From Diadema setosum (Eukaryota; Echinodermata; Echinoidea; Diadematoida; Diadematidae), in NCBI GenBank assembly GCA_033980235.1, contig CM067065.1:10686373-10750372 (forward strand): 64,000 bases of DNA. The letters are read 5' to 3'. Position numbers and translations under genes: made by a program. Positions 46,755 through 59,595 of this stretch are shown piece by piece. Positions within the stretch are counted from its first letter, which is position 1. Every line of letters starts with the position of its first letter. The notes below the pieces were generated by a model. The model was not told the DNA's origin, made no database searches, and worked only from the letters and a program-made list of their open reading frames with translations.

Positions 46755-47412
46755 TTAAGTAACCGCTTTGCGGACATGGAGGGCGACGCCCCATTCTCCT
46801 ACTGTCCGCCGCGGCCAGCCCACGATCCGCCTGCGCGAGATCCGGCTGGATCGAGTGCGCCACCTCACGGCCGTCCGTTGCGTTGACCATACCAGCACCG
46901 CGAGTCGGACAGGCACTGTGTCACATCACATACATTACTCTGTCGCACATTACCTAAGGAAATGAACAAATAAAATACACATATTATGATAATATTGACA
47001 GCATAAAGCTACATAGATATGGAGTGGTAGATATATACATATACATATACATATACATATATACACACACTCACGCTCACATAATTTCGAGCTTGAAACG
47101 ATTTTTCAGAGTAAAACTTCTCTCCCAAACGAAAACCATCACCCTCCCCCCGCTCGCATTCTGTTTAGCCTATTTTCGCTAGCTCTCACAGAATTGTTGG
47201 CTCTTGAGTAACACATAAAACTTCTCCATTCATCTACCATTTCTCTCCTTTTCAACATAAATTCACCAATATAGAATAATTTCTGTTTTTTTCTTTTAAC
47301 TATTCCTTTCTATTTCCCCGTTTCCTTCTTTTTTTTTCTTCTTTCTTTTCTCAGTGCATCTTTCCCTCGACTAGTTGATACTGCAACAATTATTCTTTCT
47401 TGGGTTTGTGGT

Positions 47413-47428
47413 GGCTCTTAAAAGAGCC
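47413..47428 (-). terminator. H1 3' stem-loop, unit 7
   Basis: GGCTCTTTTAAGAGCC on the mRNA strand. Confidence 0.95.
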
Positions 47429-47459
47429 GTTTGATTTTTGGTGTGAGGTGCAAATAAAC

Positions 47460-48086
47460 TTATTTGGCACCCTTCTTGGCAGCAGGCTTCTTTGGTTTTG
47501 CCGCCTTGGATTTGGTCGTCGTCTTCTTCGCCACTTTCTTCGGGGTTGCCTTCTTGGATGGCTTCTTTGCTGCGGTCTTCTTCTTGGGCGTCTTCGTTTT
47601 CTCCGACTTGGTTGCTGTCTTCTTCGCCGGCTTCTTCTTTGTCGCCTTCTTCTTCTTCTCCTTCTTTTCTGCTGCAGCTTTGGCCTTCTTGGCGACCGCC
47701 TTCTCTTTCTTTGCGGCTGCCTTTGCCTTTGCCTTCTCGCGGTCAGCCTTGACCTTTGCCTTCTGCTTCTCTTTTCGTGCCTTCTCCGCCGCCTCTGCCT
47801 TTGCTGCCTTGACGTTCAGCTTGAAAGAGCCAGATGCCCCGACACCTTTCGTCTGAACCAGTGTCTCGTTGGCAACCCCTTTCCGCAGAGCTCGCTTGAT
47901 GAAGATGGTCTGTCGGTCCATATCGCCTACTTTGTAGTTGGCTGCGATGTACTTCTTAATGGCCTGAAGCGATGATCCATTCCGCTCCTTCAGTGCGCCG
48001 ATAGCAGCATTGACCATCACCTGGGTCGGTGGATGCTCGGGCGCTTTCTTCTTGGTCGTCTTCTTTGCTGCTTCCGAAGCCGCCAT
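47460..48086 (-). CDS. H1: Linker histone H1 (unit 7)
   Basis: 208 residues, identical to unit 1. TATA-like box at 48167-48174; this is the last H1 with a complete promoter. Confidence 0.97.
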   Translation of the reverse strand: MAASEAAKKTTKKKAPEHPPTQVMVNAAIGALKERNGSSLQAIKKYIAANYKVGDMDRQTIFIKRALRKGVANETLVQTKGVGASGSFKLNVKAAKAEAAEKARKEKQKAKVKADREKAKAKAAAKKEKAVAKKAKAAAEKKEKKKKATKKKPAKKTATKSEKTKTPKKKTAAKKPSKKATPKKVAKKTTTKSKAAKPKKPAAKKGAK

Positions 48087-48942
48087 CACGATAACAATCG
48101 ATGCGATACGTAGTGAGTCAGAGAGTAGTGGAACAAAACTAATGACTCGCAACCTTCGCACTGTCGTTTTATCAGCTCATTGCGTACCTCGAAGGAATCA
48201 CCGGACATCTCGGGCATGGCGTCGTGCAGACGCTCTGCCTAATGTGCTTCCACATCTGTTCTCTGTTTCATATTACTTGATTTACTTTTCTGCTCCATTT
48301 GTTTTATCCACGTGTTTCCCTAAGGCAGCTGTTTTATATTACAACATGCCGAAAACTGCAATAATCTTAGACAGCAAACGCACAAACACTAGAGCATTAA
48401 TGCAATCAAACACACAAACTTCCTACATACATGTGGCTGTGCTGTTCTTATGTTGTCGATAAATTCCTCTTTTATTTTAATACCTTCTTTTTAACCTCAT
48501 AACGGCCTCGCCTGACGATTTATCATCTGTGCATTTCATAAATTTATAAATTCTTCCGAAATTAACTTGGTACTTAATTCTTGCTTATTTTCATACTCTA
48601 GTCTATGTTTTTATGCTTTACTCCATATTCTCTCCTCATCTAATGGTATGCATTGCCACCTTATATATTTAGTCTTTAGTCTATGCTTATACCTTTGTCT
48701 ATCTATTTTGTCTCCTTGCATTGTCACCTTATATATTTATCATTATATTTCTTCCTTTTTTATCACTATATTTCTTCCTTTCTCTTCATTTCCTATTTAT
48801 GTGTGATTCGAGTAAGGATAATTAGAGAGAGAGAGAGAGAAAGGAAGAAAAAAAAAAGAAAAAAAAAACAGATATAGCGGAAATCTCAACACAACACGAA
48901 ATAGCATGATGAATTGAATGTATTCTTTCTGGAAAATGTGGT

Positions 48943-48958
48943 GGCCCTGATAAGGGCC
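48943..48958 (-). terminator. H2A 3' stem-loop, unit 7
   Basis: GGCCCTTATCAGGGCC on the mRNA strand, with the half stem-loop relic. Confidence 0.95.
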
Positions 48959-48988
48959 GTTTGGTTGAAAAGAGCCGCCGTGAAGTGT

Positions 48989-49615
<627 letters not shown>

Positions 49616-50174
49616 TCAATGCAGCTAGTTGTATCGCGGCGGCTGTCCATATATTATATTTCACAATAAAGCAATTGTGAATACATACTTTCAGTTGAAT
49701 CAGCATTCAGATCACGTCAACACATCGGTAAAAAGACTCCGAATTAACGTCACAATCTTTCATTTTTTTTTCCTTTTCTTGACCATATAGTTTTACTTTT
49801 TCTTACCCCCCTCCCTTTACTCCTTCTGTCTCCCTATCTATCCCTCTCCCCTCTCTCTCTCCCTCTCCCTCTCTATCAAGCACCTTACAGACCCCTTCTC
49901 GTCTCAATTACATATGAATTGATTTGCTAGGTACATAATCACCGTAGACTGCGTTTCATTTGAAAGGGGGGGGGGGCAGATATCCCTACTTTACGTGCAT
50001 TTCATTTATCTTTGTGGTTTTCTTGTTCTCATTTTTTCATTTCCGTTCAACTACGTGTGCACTTTTAAATACATAAATATCTAACATCATCCAAGGCTCT
50101 ACTTTTTAAAACTAAGAATAACAAACAGAATATTGTCCTGTATGAACCATGATATTCTTTCTTGATAATGTGGT

Positions 50175-50190
50175 GGCTCTGAAAAGAGCC
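50175..50190 (-). terminator. H3 3' stem-loop, unit 8
   Basis: GGCTCTTTTCAGAGCC on the mRNA strand. Confidence 0.95.
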
Positions 50191-50230
50191 GTTGTGTTGT
50201 GTGGTGCGACCACGGAGGACAGGCCTCTCT

Positions 50231-50866
<636 letters not shown>

Positions 50867-51425
50867 TCACGCCGCTCAACCTGTTCACGCCTTCCCGTAG
50901 ATGGCGCCGTTGAGATACCAGCTCGCGAATTCAATGATTATTGCGGCGTATAATATACTGAAAACATCATTCCGAACGATTTTTTTCTGTATGCAGGCTG
51001 CTGTAACAGTGATATTATTACTATACGTGCATGATGGTATTTGGAATAGATTCATATAGCAACAGCTCGTTAAGAAGACGATTCTATAAAGCGGTGTGGT
51101 AATTTAATACACTCTTTAACCCGAAAGGGTAGAGCTGGCTGATTGGAAGTTAATCTATATTGTGCGGGTCTTAAACATTAATCTGTAATATGTTTGCATA
51201 ATTTTACCATGTTTCGATCAGGTGGTGCTGTCATTAAACTAATTAACGAATACATTAAGTGAACACGAGAAGCAAATATAAATAAGCATACAATGTGAAG
51301 TCACTATAAACAAGCGATGATTTGTATTTCTCTGTTGGGTAAAGTACTAGCTTTTCGATTCGTTATAATTAGGATATGATTAGGATTTCATACAACAGTG
51401 GGATATTCTTTCTTGGTTATGTGGT

Positions 51426-51441
51426 GGCCCTGATAAGGGCC
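51426..51441 (-). terminator. H2B 3' stem-loop, unit 8
   Basis: GGCCCTTATCAGGGCC on the mRNA strand. Confidence 0.95.
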
Positions 51442-51468
51442 GTTTGAGATATAGACGACTGTGGACAT

Positions 51469-51843
51469 CTACTTGGATGTAGTGTACTTGGTGACAGCTT
51501 TAGTGCCCTCGCTGACGGCGTGCTTTGCCAGTTCTCCGGGGAGAAGGAGGCGCACTGCGGTCTGCACTTCACGGCTGCTGATGGTCGACTTCTTGTTGTA
51601 CTGACCGAGACGTGCAGCTTCGGCGGCGATGCGTTCGAAAATGTCGTTGACGAAGCTGTTCATGATGGACATGGCGCGACTCGAAATTCCAGTATCTGGG
51701 TGGACTTGCTTCAGAACCTTGTAGATGTAGATACCGTAGCTCTCCTTCCTCTTCCTACGCCTCTTCTTGTCGGCATTGGGCCGGGGAGCCTTGGCAGCTT
51801 TCTTGGAACCCTTCTTGGCAACTTGTCCGGATGGAGGAGCCAT
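51469..51843 (-). CDS. H2B: Histone H2B (unit 8)
   Basis: 124 residues, identical to unit 1. TATA 51927-51933, octamer 51963-51970. Confidence 0.98.
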   Translation of the reverse strand: MAPPSGQVAKKGSKKAAKAPRPNADKKRRRKRKESYGIYIYKVLKQVHPDTGISSRAMSIMNSFVNDIFERIAAEAARLGQYNKKSTISSREVQTAVRLLLPGELAKHAVSEGTKAVTKYTTSK

Positions 51844-53433
51844 TGTGAGCGTTGACTAGACTAGGCGGATGCGAATTCGATGCAGCTTTGAAAGAGAAAT
51901 GTTATGGTCAGCTGCCCCCTTTCCTCTTTTATACGCGTTCGGAGGATCCGCTCGCACAGTTCATGCAAATTAGATGAGGATTAGCAGAAGCATCGATTCA
52001 GGCGGGCGTGACGGCCCCGCCTGCCGGCCGGCCGGCCGCGGTGGTGGAATAACGGTTTCTGCCACCAGATGGCAGTAGACAGATTTTTGTCAAATTTTTA
52101 CCCTAATTTGTTCTTGAATTGCGTGTAAAAATGAAAAACGTGAATAATATTCTCTGCAAATATTCAATCATCATTTACTTTTCTTTTCTTTTCTCTTTGT
52201 AATCAAACTAGATCTAGAAAATCTCATGTAACTATATATATATATTCTGTTTCGTATCTCGCTAAAAAGCTGCTAACTTCCCTTATTCCTTTTGATTGCG
52301 TGTTAAGCTTACACATGTTATCTACCTTCGTCGCCGCTAGCTGACACGCTGAAGCTGAAATCTATTTGTAAATATTTATTTTGCGTTAGAAAAAAAAAAA
52401 ACACACCTTCTTGCATTCATATTTTGCTGATACTCTGTTTTTTTTTTTTTTTTTTTTTACCTATTTGATTGCTTTGCTTGTTTCCCACTGCACAATACCA
52501 AAAGCCAATGTCAGACAGCAAGATATTGTCCAGACTTACCCACATTTTGTATTGAGGGTATTGAATCTGCGTAAAATTGGCTATATGCCAAATAGTGTAT
52601 AGAATCTATCCTCTTTAGTGAGTTTAACTCAATACCAGGTGAAGCCAAACAATCTACTTGATTCATAATACAATGTAGTCAATAATTAGCAGGGTTTGTT
52701 TGTTTGTTTGTGTTTTTTTTTTTTTTTTTTTTTTTGGTGTGTGTGTGTGCGCGCGTGTCTTTTTTTATCTTCATTTTCTTTTATTTTTTTTTTATTTATT
52801 TATTTATTATTTTTTTTTTTTTTGGCTGAATGATACTGTCTTGGTAGTATCTCCAAATTCCAGTCCATGTCCAGGCGTGGGGCGGCATGTGCATTGTGAG
52901 CTTCACAACTCTTAATGAAATATTTATGAGCAAAGGCAACAACTTCACCAAAGAAATGTGTAATGTTGTTGCTTTATACAACCCGCCCACTATGGGAGCA
53001 ACAACTTTACCAAAAAGGCAACAACTTTACCAAAAAGGCAACAACTTTACACATAAAGCAACAACTTTACAATTGTATGACAACAACTTTACAATTGTAT
53101 GACAACAACTTTACTTATGAAAATAACGTATCTCTCTTTCTCTCTCTCTCTCTCACTCTCTCTCTCTCTCTATTTGCAACTGGGGGCTGTGATCAGCGAA
53201 TGGATGCAATAATTATTCTATTACCTTCAATTACAACCGGTAAACTCTGTAAAGCGTGTAATGAGGGCGTTTTAAGAGCATTGCCACGAAACAGAAATCT
53301 GATGTACGAACAGTGTGGTTACATATATATATATTGCGCATTGATTTAAACGTGCTACTTATGATGACGTTCCGTAATAAAGAAAAGGAAAGAAATGTGT
53401 TTCATTAAGTGTATTCTTTCTTGATAATGTGGT

Positions 53434-53449
53434 GGCTCTGAAAAGAGCC
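53434..53449 (-). terminator. H4 3' stem-loop, unit 8
   Basis: GGCTCTTTTCAGAGCC on the mRNA strand. Confidence 0.95.
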
Positions 53450-53480
53450 GTTGTTTTGTGGTGCAGGAGGCCGTTAAATT

Positions 53481-53870
<390 letters not shown>

Positions 53871-54531
53871 TTAAGTAACCGCTTTGCGGACATGGAGGGC
53901 GACGCCCCATTCTCCTACTGTCCGCCGCGGCCAGCCCACGATCCGCCTGCGCGAGATCCGGCTGGATCGAGTGCGCCACCTCACGGCCGTCCGTTGCGTT
54001 GACCATACCAGCACCGCGAGTCGGACAGGCACTGTGTCACATCACATACATTACTCTGTCGCACATTACCTAAGGAAATGAACAAATAAAATACACATAT
54101 TATGATAATATTGACAGCATAAAGCTACATAGATATGGAGTGGTAGATATATACATATACATATACATATACATATATACACACACTCACGCTCACATAA
54201 TTTCGAGCTTGAAACGATTTTTCAGAGTAAAACTTCTCTCCCAAACGAAAACCATCACCCTCCCCCCGCTCGCATTCTGTTTAGCCTATTTTCGCTAGCT
54301 CTCACAGAATTGTTGGCTCTTGAGTAACACATAAAACTTCTCCATTCATCTACCATTTCTCTCCTTTTCAACATAAATTCACCAATATAGAATAATTTCT
54401 GTTTTTTTCTTTTAACTATTCCTTTCTATTTCCCCGTTTCCTTCTTTCTTTTTTTTCTTCTTTCTTTTCTCAGTGCATCTTTCCCTCGACTAGTTGATAC
54501 TGCAACAATTATTCTTTCTTGGGTTTGTGGT

Positions 54532-54547
54532 GGCTCTTAAAAGAGCC
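54532..54547 (-). terminator. H1 3' stem-loop, unit 8
   Basis: GGCTCTTTTAAGAGCC on the mRNA strand. Confidence 0.95.
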
Positions 54548-54578
54548 GTTTGATTTTTGGTGTGAGGTGCAAATAAAC

Positions 54579-55205
54579 TTATTTGGCACCCTTCTTGGCA
54601 GCAGGCTTCTTTGGTTTTGCCGCCTTGGATTTGGTCGTCGTCTTCTTCGCCACTTTCTTCGGGGTTGCCTTCTTGGATGGCTTCTTTGCTGCGGTCTTCT
54701 TCTTGGGCGTCTTCGTTTTCTCCGACTTGGTTGCTGTCTTCTTCGCCGGCTTCTTCTTTGTCGCCTTCTTCTTCTTCTCCTTCTTTTCTGCTGCAGCTTT
54801 GGCCTTCTTGGCGACCGCCTTCTCTTTCTTTGCGGCTGCCTTTGCCTTTGCCTTCTCGCGGTCAGCCTTGACCTTTGCCTTCTGCTTCTCTTTTCGTGCC
54901 TTCTCCGCCGCCTCTGCCTTTGCTGCCTTGACGTTCAGCTTGAAAGAGCCAGATGCCCCGACACCTTTCGTCTGAACCAGTGTCTCGTTGGCAACCCCTT
55001 TCCGCAGAGCTCGCTTGATGAAGATGGTCTGTCGGTCCATATCGCCTACTTTGTAGTTGGCTGCGATGTACTTCTTAATGGCCTGAAGCGATGATCCATT
55101 CCGCTCCTTCAGTGCGCCGATAGCAGCATTGACCATCACCTGGGTCGGTGGATGCTCGGGCGCTTTCTTCTTGGTCGTCTTCTTTGCTGCTTCCGAAGCC
55201 GCCAT
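54579..55205 (-). CDS. H1: Linker histone H1 (unit 8), promoter cut off
   Basis: 208 residues, identical to unit 1. Only 64 bp of native upstream sequence remain, so the leader is largely kept but the TATA-like TGATAAAA and everything beyond it are replaced by (TTG)n and AT-rich DNA. The in-frame upstream ATG at 55361 would add 52 residues of non-histone sequence and is not taken as the start. The coding part looks functional; expression is doubtful or under foreign control. Confidence 0.95.
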   Translation of the reverse strand: MAASEAAKKTTKKKAPEHPPTQVMVNAAIGALKERNGSSLQAIKKYIAANYKVGDMDRQTIFIKRALRKGVANETLVQTKGVGASGSFKLNVKAAKAEAAEKARKEKQKAKVKADREKAKAKAAAKKEKAVAKKAKAAAEKKEKKKKATKKKPAKKTATKSEKTKTPKKKTAAKKPSKKATPKKVAKKTTTKSKAAKPKKPAAKKGAK

Positions 55206-55269
55206 CACGATAACAATCGATGCGATACGTAGTGAGTCAGAGAGTAGTGGAACAAAACTAATGACTCGC

Positions 55270-55630
55270 TGTTGTTGTTGTTGTTTTGAATTAATGGAGA
55301 TCTGCCTAATATGGCAATTTTCTCCAAGAAATGCGTTGGTTGTGATAAAACTATATTTCATAAATAAAATTAATTTTACATATTTACTTTTTTATTCTAA
55401 AAGATATATAATATATCTGTAATAGGTTTATTTAGTTTCATTTATCGTTTTCTTTTATGGACGAGTGGCTGTGATTTTTTTTTTTTTTTGGATTTTTTTT
55501 TTTTAATAAATTATGTGCTCAAAGCACTTAAATGTACATTAAAATTTACTGTGCATTTATATGCAAATCCATACATACACTCACACATACATACACGTAC
55601 GTTTGTAGAGAGAAATAGGTAGATAGGAAT
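55270..55630. other. Array-flanking AT-rich DNA
   Basis: Starts with (TGT)n, then AT-rich sequence with T runs near 55475-55504. Short inverted repeats are frequent: TGGAGA...TCTCCA at 55295-55326 (enclosing the CArG-like CCTAATATGG), AGATATAT-A-ATATATCT at 55402-55418 and TGCAT...ATGCA near 55553-55566. No gene seen. Confidence 0.6.
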
Positions 55631-55633
55631 CAG

Positions 55634-55830
55634 ATATCACCTGCCCACTCCTGTACCGAAGTGCAGGGATACGCCGTTCCCGTCGACAGGAGGGTCTAAG
55701 ACCCTCAAGTCGACCCACGGTTAAGTCTTGGGCTTTTCCGGGGGCGGGCGCCTTTCCTATCGGCCTAGGTTTAGATAAGAGCCTAGCAGGCAGGGATATC
55801 ATCGAAAGGGGGACAGTGGTAAGAGATTAG
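55634..55830. other. GC-rich island with nested palindrome
   Basis: A GC-rich stretch in AT-rich surroundings. It contains a 33-nt near-perfect palindrome at 55682-55714 (GTCGAC-AG-GAGGGTCT-A-AGACCCTC-AA-GTCGAC) and a CTAGG...CCTAG pair near 55764-55786. The 73-codon minus-strand frame across it has no recognisable domain. It could be a SINE-like or other short mobile element, but no clear A/B boxes or terminal repeats were found. Confidence 0.4.
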
Positions 55831-55889
55831 CAGATAGTGTGAAGATAGTGGTAGGGAGATAGGATAGATAGGTAGGATGGTCAGCTAGG

Positions 55890-55905
55890 GCGGTAGAGGG
55901 CGCTG
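55890..55905 (+). promoter_or_regulatory. CTCF-like motif beyond array edge
   Basis: GCGGTAGAGGGCGCTG matches the CTCF consensus at 14 of 16 positions and lies about 620 bp outside the array end. A 6-bp hairpin CTGACC-GTT-GGTCAG follows at about 55917-55931. Confidence 0.3.
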
Positions 55906-55934
55906 TACTCCTCACTCTGACCGTTGGTCAGCCC

Positions 55935-57400
55935 TTTACCAAAGCAATAAATAGTACGTAATAATAACGCACAAAATTTGCTAACTGATAGAGTGTACAA
56001 GGAAAATACAAAAATATGGTTGTTTGTTTGTTTGGGTTTTTTTTTTAACGAAGTTTGTCATATTCTGATCAAAGAAGAAGAAGGGAGATCAATCAGTTTT
56101 AAAATATGTTGTTGAACTAAAGAAGAGAGAGAAAAAAATTACTGTCATTTATGTCCGATCTCCTGAAATGATATTCCTTTTGGAATACATATTCAAAGCT
56201 GTGAGAGAGGTTAAGGACGAGGTGAAGGTAGGATGAAGAGAAACAGGAGTATAAGGTTGGAAGAAAGCAGATCTAACTAGAAGCGCGTCGTTAGACATCG
56301 GTAAAGAAATTTGTGCTATCTGGGTCTTAATTGCACAATCGGTTAATAATATATAAGTTTAGTGCTATACAACAAAATGTAATATTGTTGTACGAGCGGC
56401 CGAAGACGAGACTTGGATACACAAATACGGACTCCTTTTATGTCTATGGGACATATCCAAGTAAAATTTTGAAACGGTATTTAAACAAGTTGTAATACGT
56501 AATGTGTGAGACTTAGTGAGATAGAGTCGGTGTCTAGTTAAATCGGTAGATAGTTATACCGATTTGTAAACATAACTATACTAAATTAAAGCACCAATGT
56601 AGGTCTAGGTTGAGTTTTCGGGAATTAGGTCTTATTTCGGAAAGATATAGGGCATAGTCTAATACTGTGATGATATCATATAGCATAGAAAATAGCCACA
56701 GATCTAGGTATGATAAGGAAGGCGAGGGTCTAAATCTAGGAAGCATGTTTAGACATACATTTCTAGTCAGTATATATTCGGAAAGAGGGGTATGCGCATA
56801 TGCGTAGATCTAAGTCGCGTTGCAAATAGCGATCAGGAGAGAAGATAGAATTAAGGCCAGTGAGGGGACAGGTTAGAGATAGAGAGGGGATAAGAAGGAA
56901 GAAGAAATTAGAGAAGATGAAGGAATAAAGTATCTTGAGACGTAAACATCAAATCGCTTTGATTTGTATCACATCTGTCATGGTTTACACTTCAGGTTGA
57001 ATAAACCGAAAGAGGAAGATAATATTACAATTTACTTTTTTTTTTTTTTCTTACAGATGAAAAAAAAAAATGTAAAGAGTGTGATTCAGAGAAAAAAAAA
57101 TATATCATTACACTGATATAGAAAAGGGTAACGGTGCGTCTTATGATATACTAGTATATATTTGTGTTTTTGTTTTTGTTTTTTCATGTAACAATTATCC
57201 AGGGTGGATATTTGTTGATATTGCTACAATGCGATAAATAAATTTGCAATTGTCGGCAATATACATAGTATTATATGCTGATACATAGCTACATCGTATT
57301 ATATTTTATGTCGGGTAGCAGTTGATCTTAGGAGAAAGAAAACAAAAATCGATCTGTGTGAACACTTTTACTAAATATAGGGGTTTACGTGTGACCCAGT
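55935..57400. other. AT-rich intergenic DNA
   Basis: No coding frame of note. Several inverted repeats: CTTGGATA...TATCCAAG around 56412-56461, TCGGTA...TACCGA around 56544-56563 and ATATTGC...GCAATAT around 57217-57262. A and T runs lie near 57036-57072. No tRNA or snRNA recognised. Confidence 0.5.
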
Positions 57401-57419
57401 TAAAGTCATATTTTCGTGT

Positions 57420-57850
57420 ACAAATATTTTGTTTCGTTATGTTACCCAAGGGGTAATATTATAAGCAAAGTGTATTGGGAAAATAAAAAAAATAAGGAAA
57501 TTATACCTATCCAGTGATAAAATACTGGGTTGGTTTTTGTCTCGAGTATATGTTCGGAGACTTATGTCAGAGACCATACTCATTTGTATATTTGTATTTG
57601 CTTAGTTACACATAATTGTACTGAAAAGAGATATCATTATATAGTTTTCCGTTGTGATCACTGTTTCAGTATATTTCAGATAGAGTCTAGTGAGGTTTAT
57701 TCAGTAAAAATTCGCTTGGGTTAGGACCCGAATAGAATCCGAGTTGGCATAGAAATATAGAGTGTTTATATATAGTCTCACAAAGGTGAGATTATTGTTA
57801 CCTTCTCTGATTTCGAGACAAAAGTTGACTCATAAATGTAAGCGAGAGAA
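57420..57850. repeat. Diverged copy of the hairpin-chain repeat
   Basis: Shares order and form with the two copies that follow, but is much diverged. GTTACCC-AA-GGGGTAAT at 57441-57457 stands for ATTACC...GGTAAT, CCAGT...ACTGG lies near 57512-57529, GGGTTAGGACCC is at 57718-57729 and TCTCAC-AAAG-GTGAGA near 57776-57791. Confidence 0.5.
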
Positions 57851-57946
57851 GAAAAAGGGTGTTTGGGTGAGAAAATAAAACTACTCGGGGTTTTATTTGT
57901 AGCTAAGTAAGAAGAAAAAAAAAAAGATACAAATTGTTTAAATTAT

Positions 57947-58555
57947 GTGTATAAATACACTGAGAAAGCAGGCTTTAGGTCCTTCTCAAGTCTCTGTTAT
58001 ACATTCAGAGATAAAATATAAAAACCTAACTAGTTACATTACCGTAAAAGGTAATATCATAAATTAAAGCATAATATAAGAGATGTTAGAGGAAGGATGG
58101 GTGTCTATAACTTATAAAGATGTAAGAGGTTGTTTGAACCCCGATCCACAGGTTCAGATGTATATTTGAGATATTTCCACGAAATGGAGATATGCTTTAA
58201 AGGTGTATCATACAGCTGTTGAGTCTGAACCACATGTTCAGACATATATTTCAACTAATTCTATTTATGAGAGTTATATCCGTTTAGTTGTACATTGGTG
58301 TTTCTAACGGAAATATTAGTAGTTTCTAATTCTGATTACTCTTCCAGTAAAGGAGGTGCTGAAAAGGTAAATTCAGCAGAGATAATATTGGGTTAAGAAC
58401 CCGGATGAAATCAAGGTGAGTGTAAAAATATACAGTATCTATATGTGTTCTCACTGGCGTGAGGTGAGAGTTTGTACCTTTATTGGTCTCAAAGCAAAGG
58501 GTACGTTGACTTACATAAAGGGAAAAGGTAAGTCTGTGTACTGACGTGTAAACAC
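57947..58555. repeat. Hairpin-chain tandem repeat, copy A (609 bp)
   Basis: About a dozen short inverted repeats follow one another. They include GTGTA-TAAA-TACAC (57947-57960), TCTCTG...CAGAGA (57991-58011), ATTACC...GGTAAT (58038-58055), TGAACC...GGTTCA (58135-58156) and TCTGAAC-CACAT-GTTCAGA (58224-58242). Further ones are CCGTT...AACGG (58280-58310), TGCTGAA...TTCAGCA (58357-58378), GGGTT-AAG-AACCC (58390-58402), CTCAC-TGGC-GTGAG (58450-58463), GACTTAC...GTAAGTC (58508-58534) and ACGTGT-AA-ACACGT (58544-58557). No coding capacity. Confidence 0.75.
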
Positions 58556-59164
58556 GTGTATAAATACACTGAGAATGCAGGCTTTAGGCCCTTCTCAAGT
58601 CTCTGTTGTATATTCAGAGATAAAATATAAAAACCTAACTAGTTACGTTACCATAAAAGGTAATATCATAAATTAAAGCATAATAGAAGAGATGCTAGAG
58701 GGAGTATGGGTGTCTATAACTTATAAAGATGTAAGAGGTTGTTTGAACCCCAGTCCACAGGTTCAGATGTACATTTGAGAGATTTCCATGAAATGGAAAT
58801 ATGCTTTAAAGGTGTATCATACAGCTGTTGAGTCTGAACCACATGTTCAGACACATATTTCAAATAATAATGTTTATAAGAGTTATATCCGTTTAGTTGT
58901 ACATTGGTGTACTGAACGGAGAATTGGTAGTTTCTTATTCTGATCACTCTTCCAGTAAAGGTGAGGTGCTGGAAAAGGTGAATTTATTAAAGATAATATT
59001 GGGTTAAGAACCCGGATAAACTCAAGGTGAGTGTAGAAATATACAATATCTATATGTGTTCTCACTGACGTGAGGTGAGAGTTTATACCTTTAATGGTTT
59101 CAAAACAGAAGGTATCTTGACTTACGTAGAGGGAAAAGGTAACTCTGTGTACTCACGTGTAACA
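58556..59164. repeat. Hairpin-chain tandem repeat, copy B
   Basis: Offset 609 bp from copy A and clearly homologous over its whole length, with scattered substitutions. Most stems are preserved; ATTTCCA-TGAAA-TGGAAAT is better paired here than in copy A. Short frames across it are not gene-like. Confidence 0.75.
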
Positions 59165-59389
59165 TAGAGCATAATAATGTAAGAGGTTGGTTTTCATTCA
59201 TTATAATGTTGTTTGTTATCGTTTACCAAGAAGTCAAACGCTTCACTAAGGCTAAGTTGGGCATTCGGCAATTGCGAGAATAAGTGAAGGAAAAACAAAA
59301 TAAACAAAATCATCTTTCATTCTTCTCTCTCTCTCACACTCTCTCGCTCTCTTTCTCTCTACCCCTTATTATACGAGCATCATATTGGA

Positions 59390-59391
<2 letters not shown>
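59165..59391. other. Flank between hairpin repeat and retrotransposon
   Basis: Contains the palindrome CATTATAATG, a 7-bp stem CTTCACT...AGTGAAG around 59241-59288 and a CT-rich stretch at 59318-59362. The sequence directly left of the poly-T (CATCATATTGGACC) would be one half of a target-site duplication; the other half is outside the window. Confidence 0.55.

Positions 59392-59452
<61 letters not shown>
59392..59452 (-). repeat. Poly(A) tail of the retrotransposon
   Basis: Uninterrupted run of 61 T on the plus strand, i.e. A on the element's sense strand, marking its 3' end. Such a long pure tract points to recent insertion, although length may be affected by sequencing. Confidence 0.85.
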
Positions 59453-59595
59453 CCTTCATTATAATGTTATGTATGTGTACTCACACTAGGATGAAAGGTT
59501 CATACCTTAAAGAGTAAAATGTTCGGTATATTTCATAGATACCGGAGTTGTTGACTAAAGATTTATTGGTCTTGTCTCTTAGTCAATATAAGAAT
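59453..59595 (-). other. 3' untranslated region of the retrotransposon
   Basis: Short and AT-rich, with two inverted repeats: CGGTAT...ATACCG around 59524-59544 and TTGACTA...TAGTCAA around 59551-59586. It shares TTCATTATAATGTT (59455-59468) and TGTGTACTCAC (59474-59484) with the DNA left of the poly(A), at 59197-59210 and 59146-59156. Confidence 0.6.

Noticed and set aside
55581..55802. 73-residue minus-strand frame in the GC-rich island
   Set aside because: No recognisable domain; explained by base composition and a palindrome.
57530..57724. 64-residue plus-strand frame
   Set aside because: AT-rich chance frame in the diverged hairpin repeat, with no domain or conservation with the neighbouring copies.
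59197..59468. TTCATTATAATGTT on both sides of the poly-T as a target-site duplication
   Set aside because: The right copy is inside the element's 3' region, while a true duplication would lie beyond its 5' end outside the window.
59284..59517. 77-residue frame with a long Phe run
   Set aside because: Translation of a CT tract and the poly-T that marks the retrotransposon tail.
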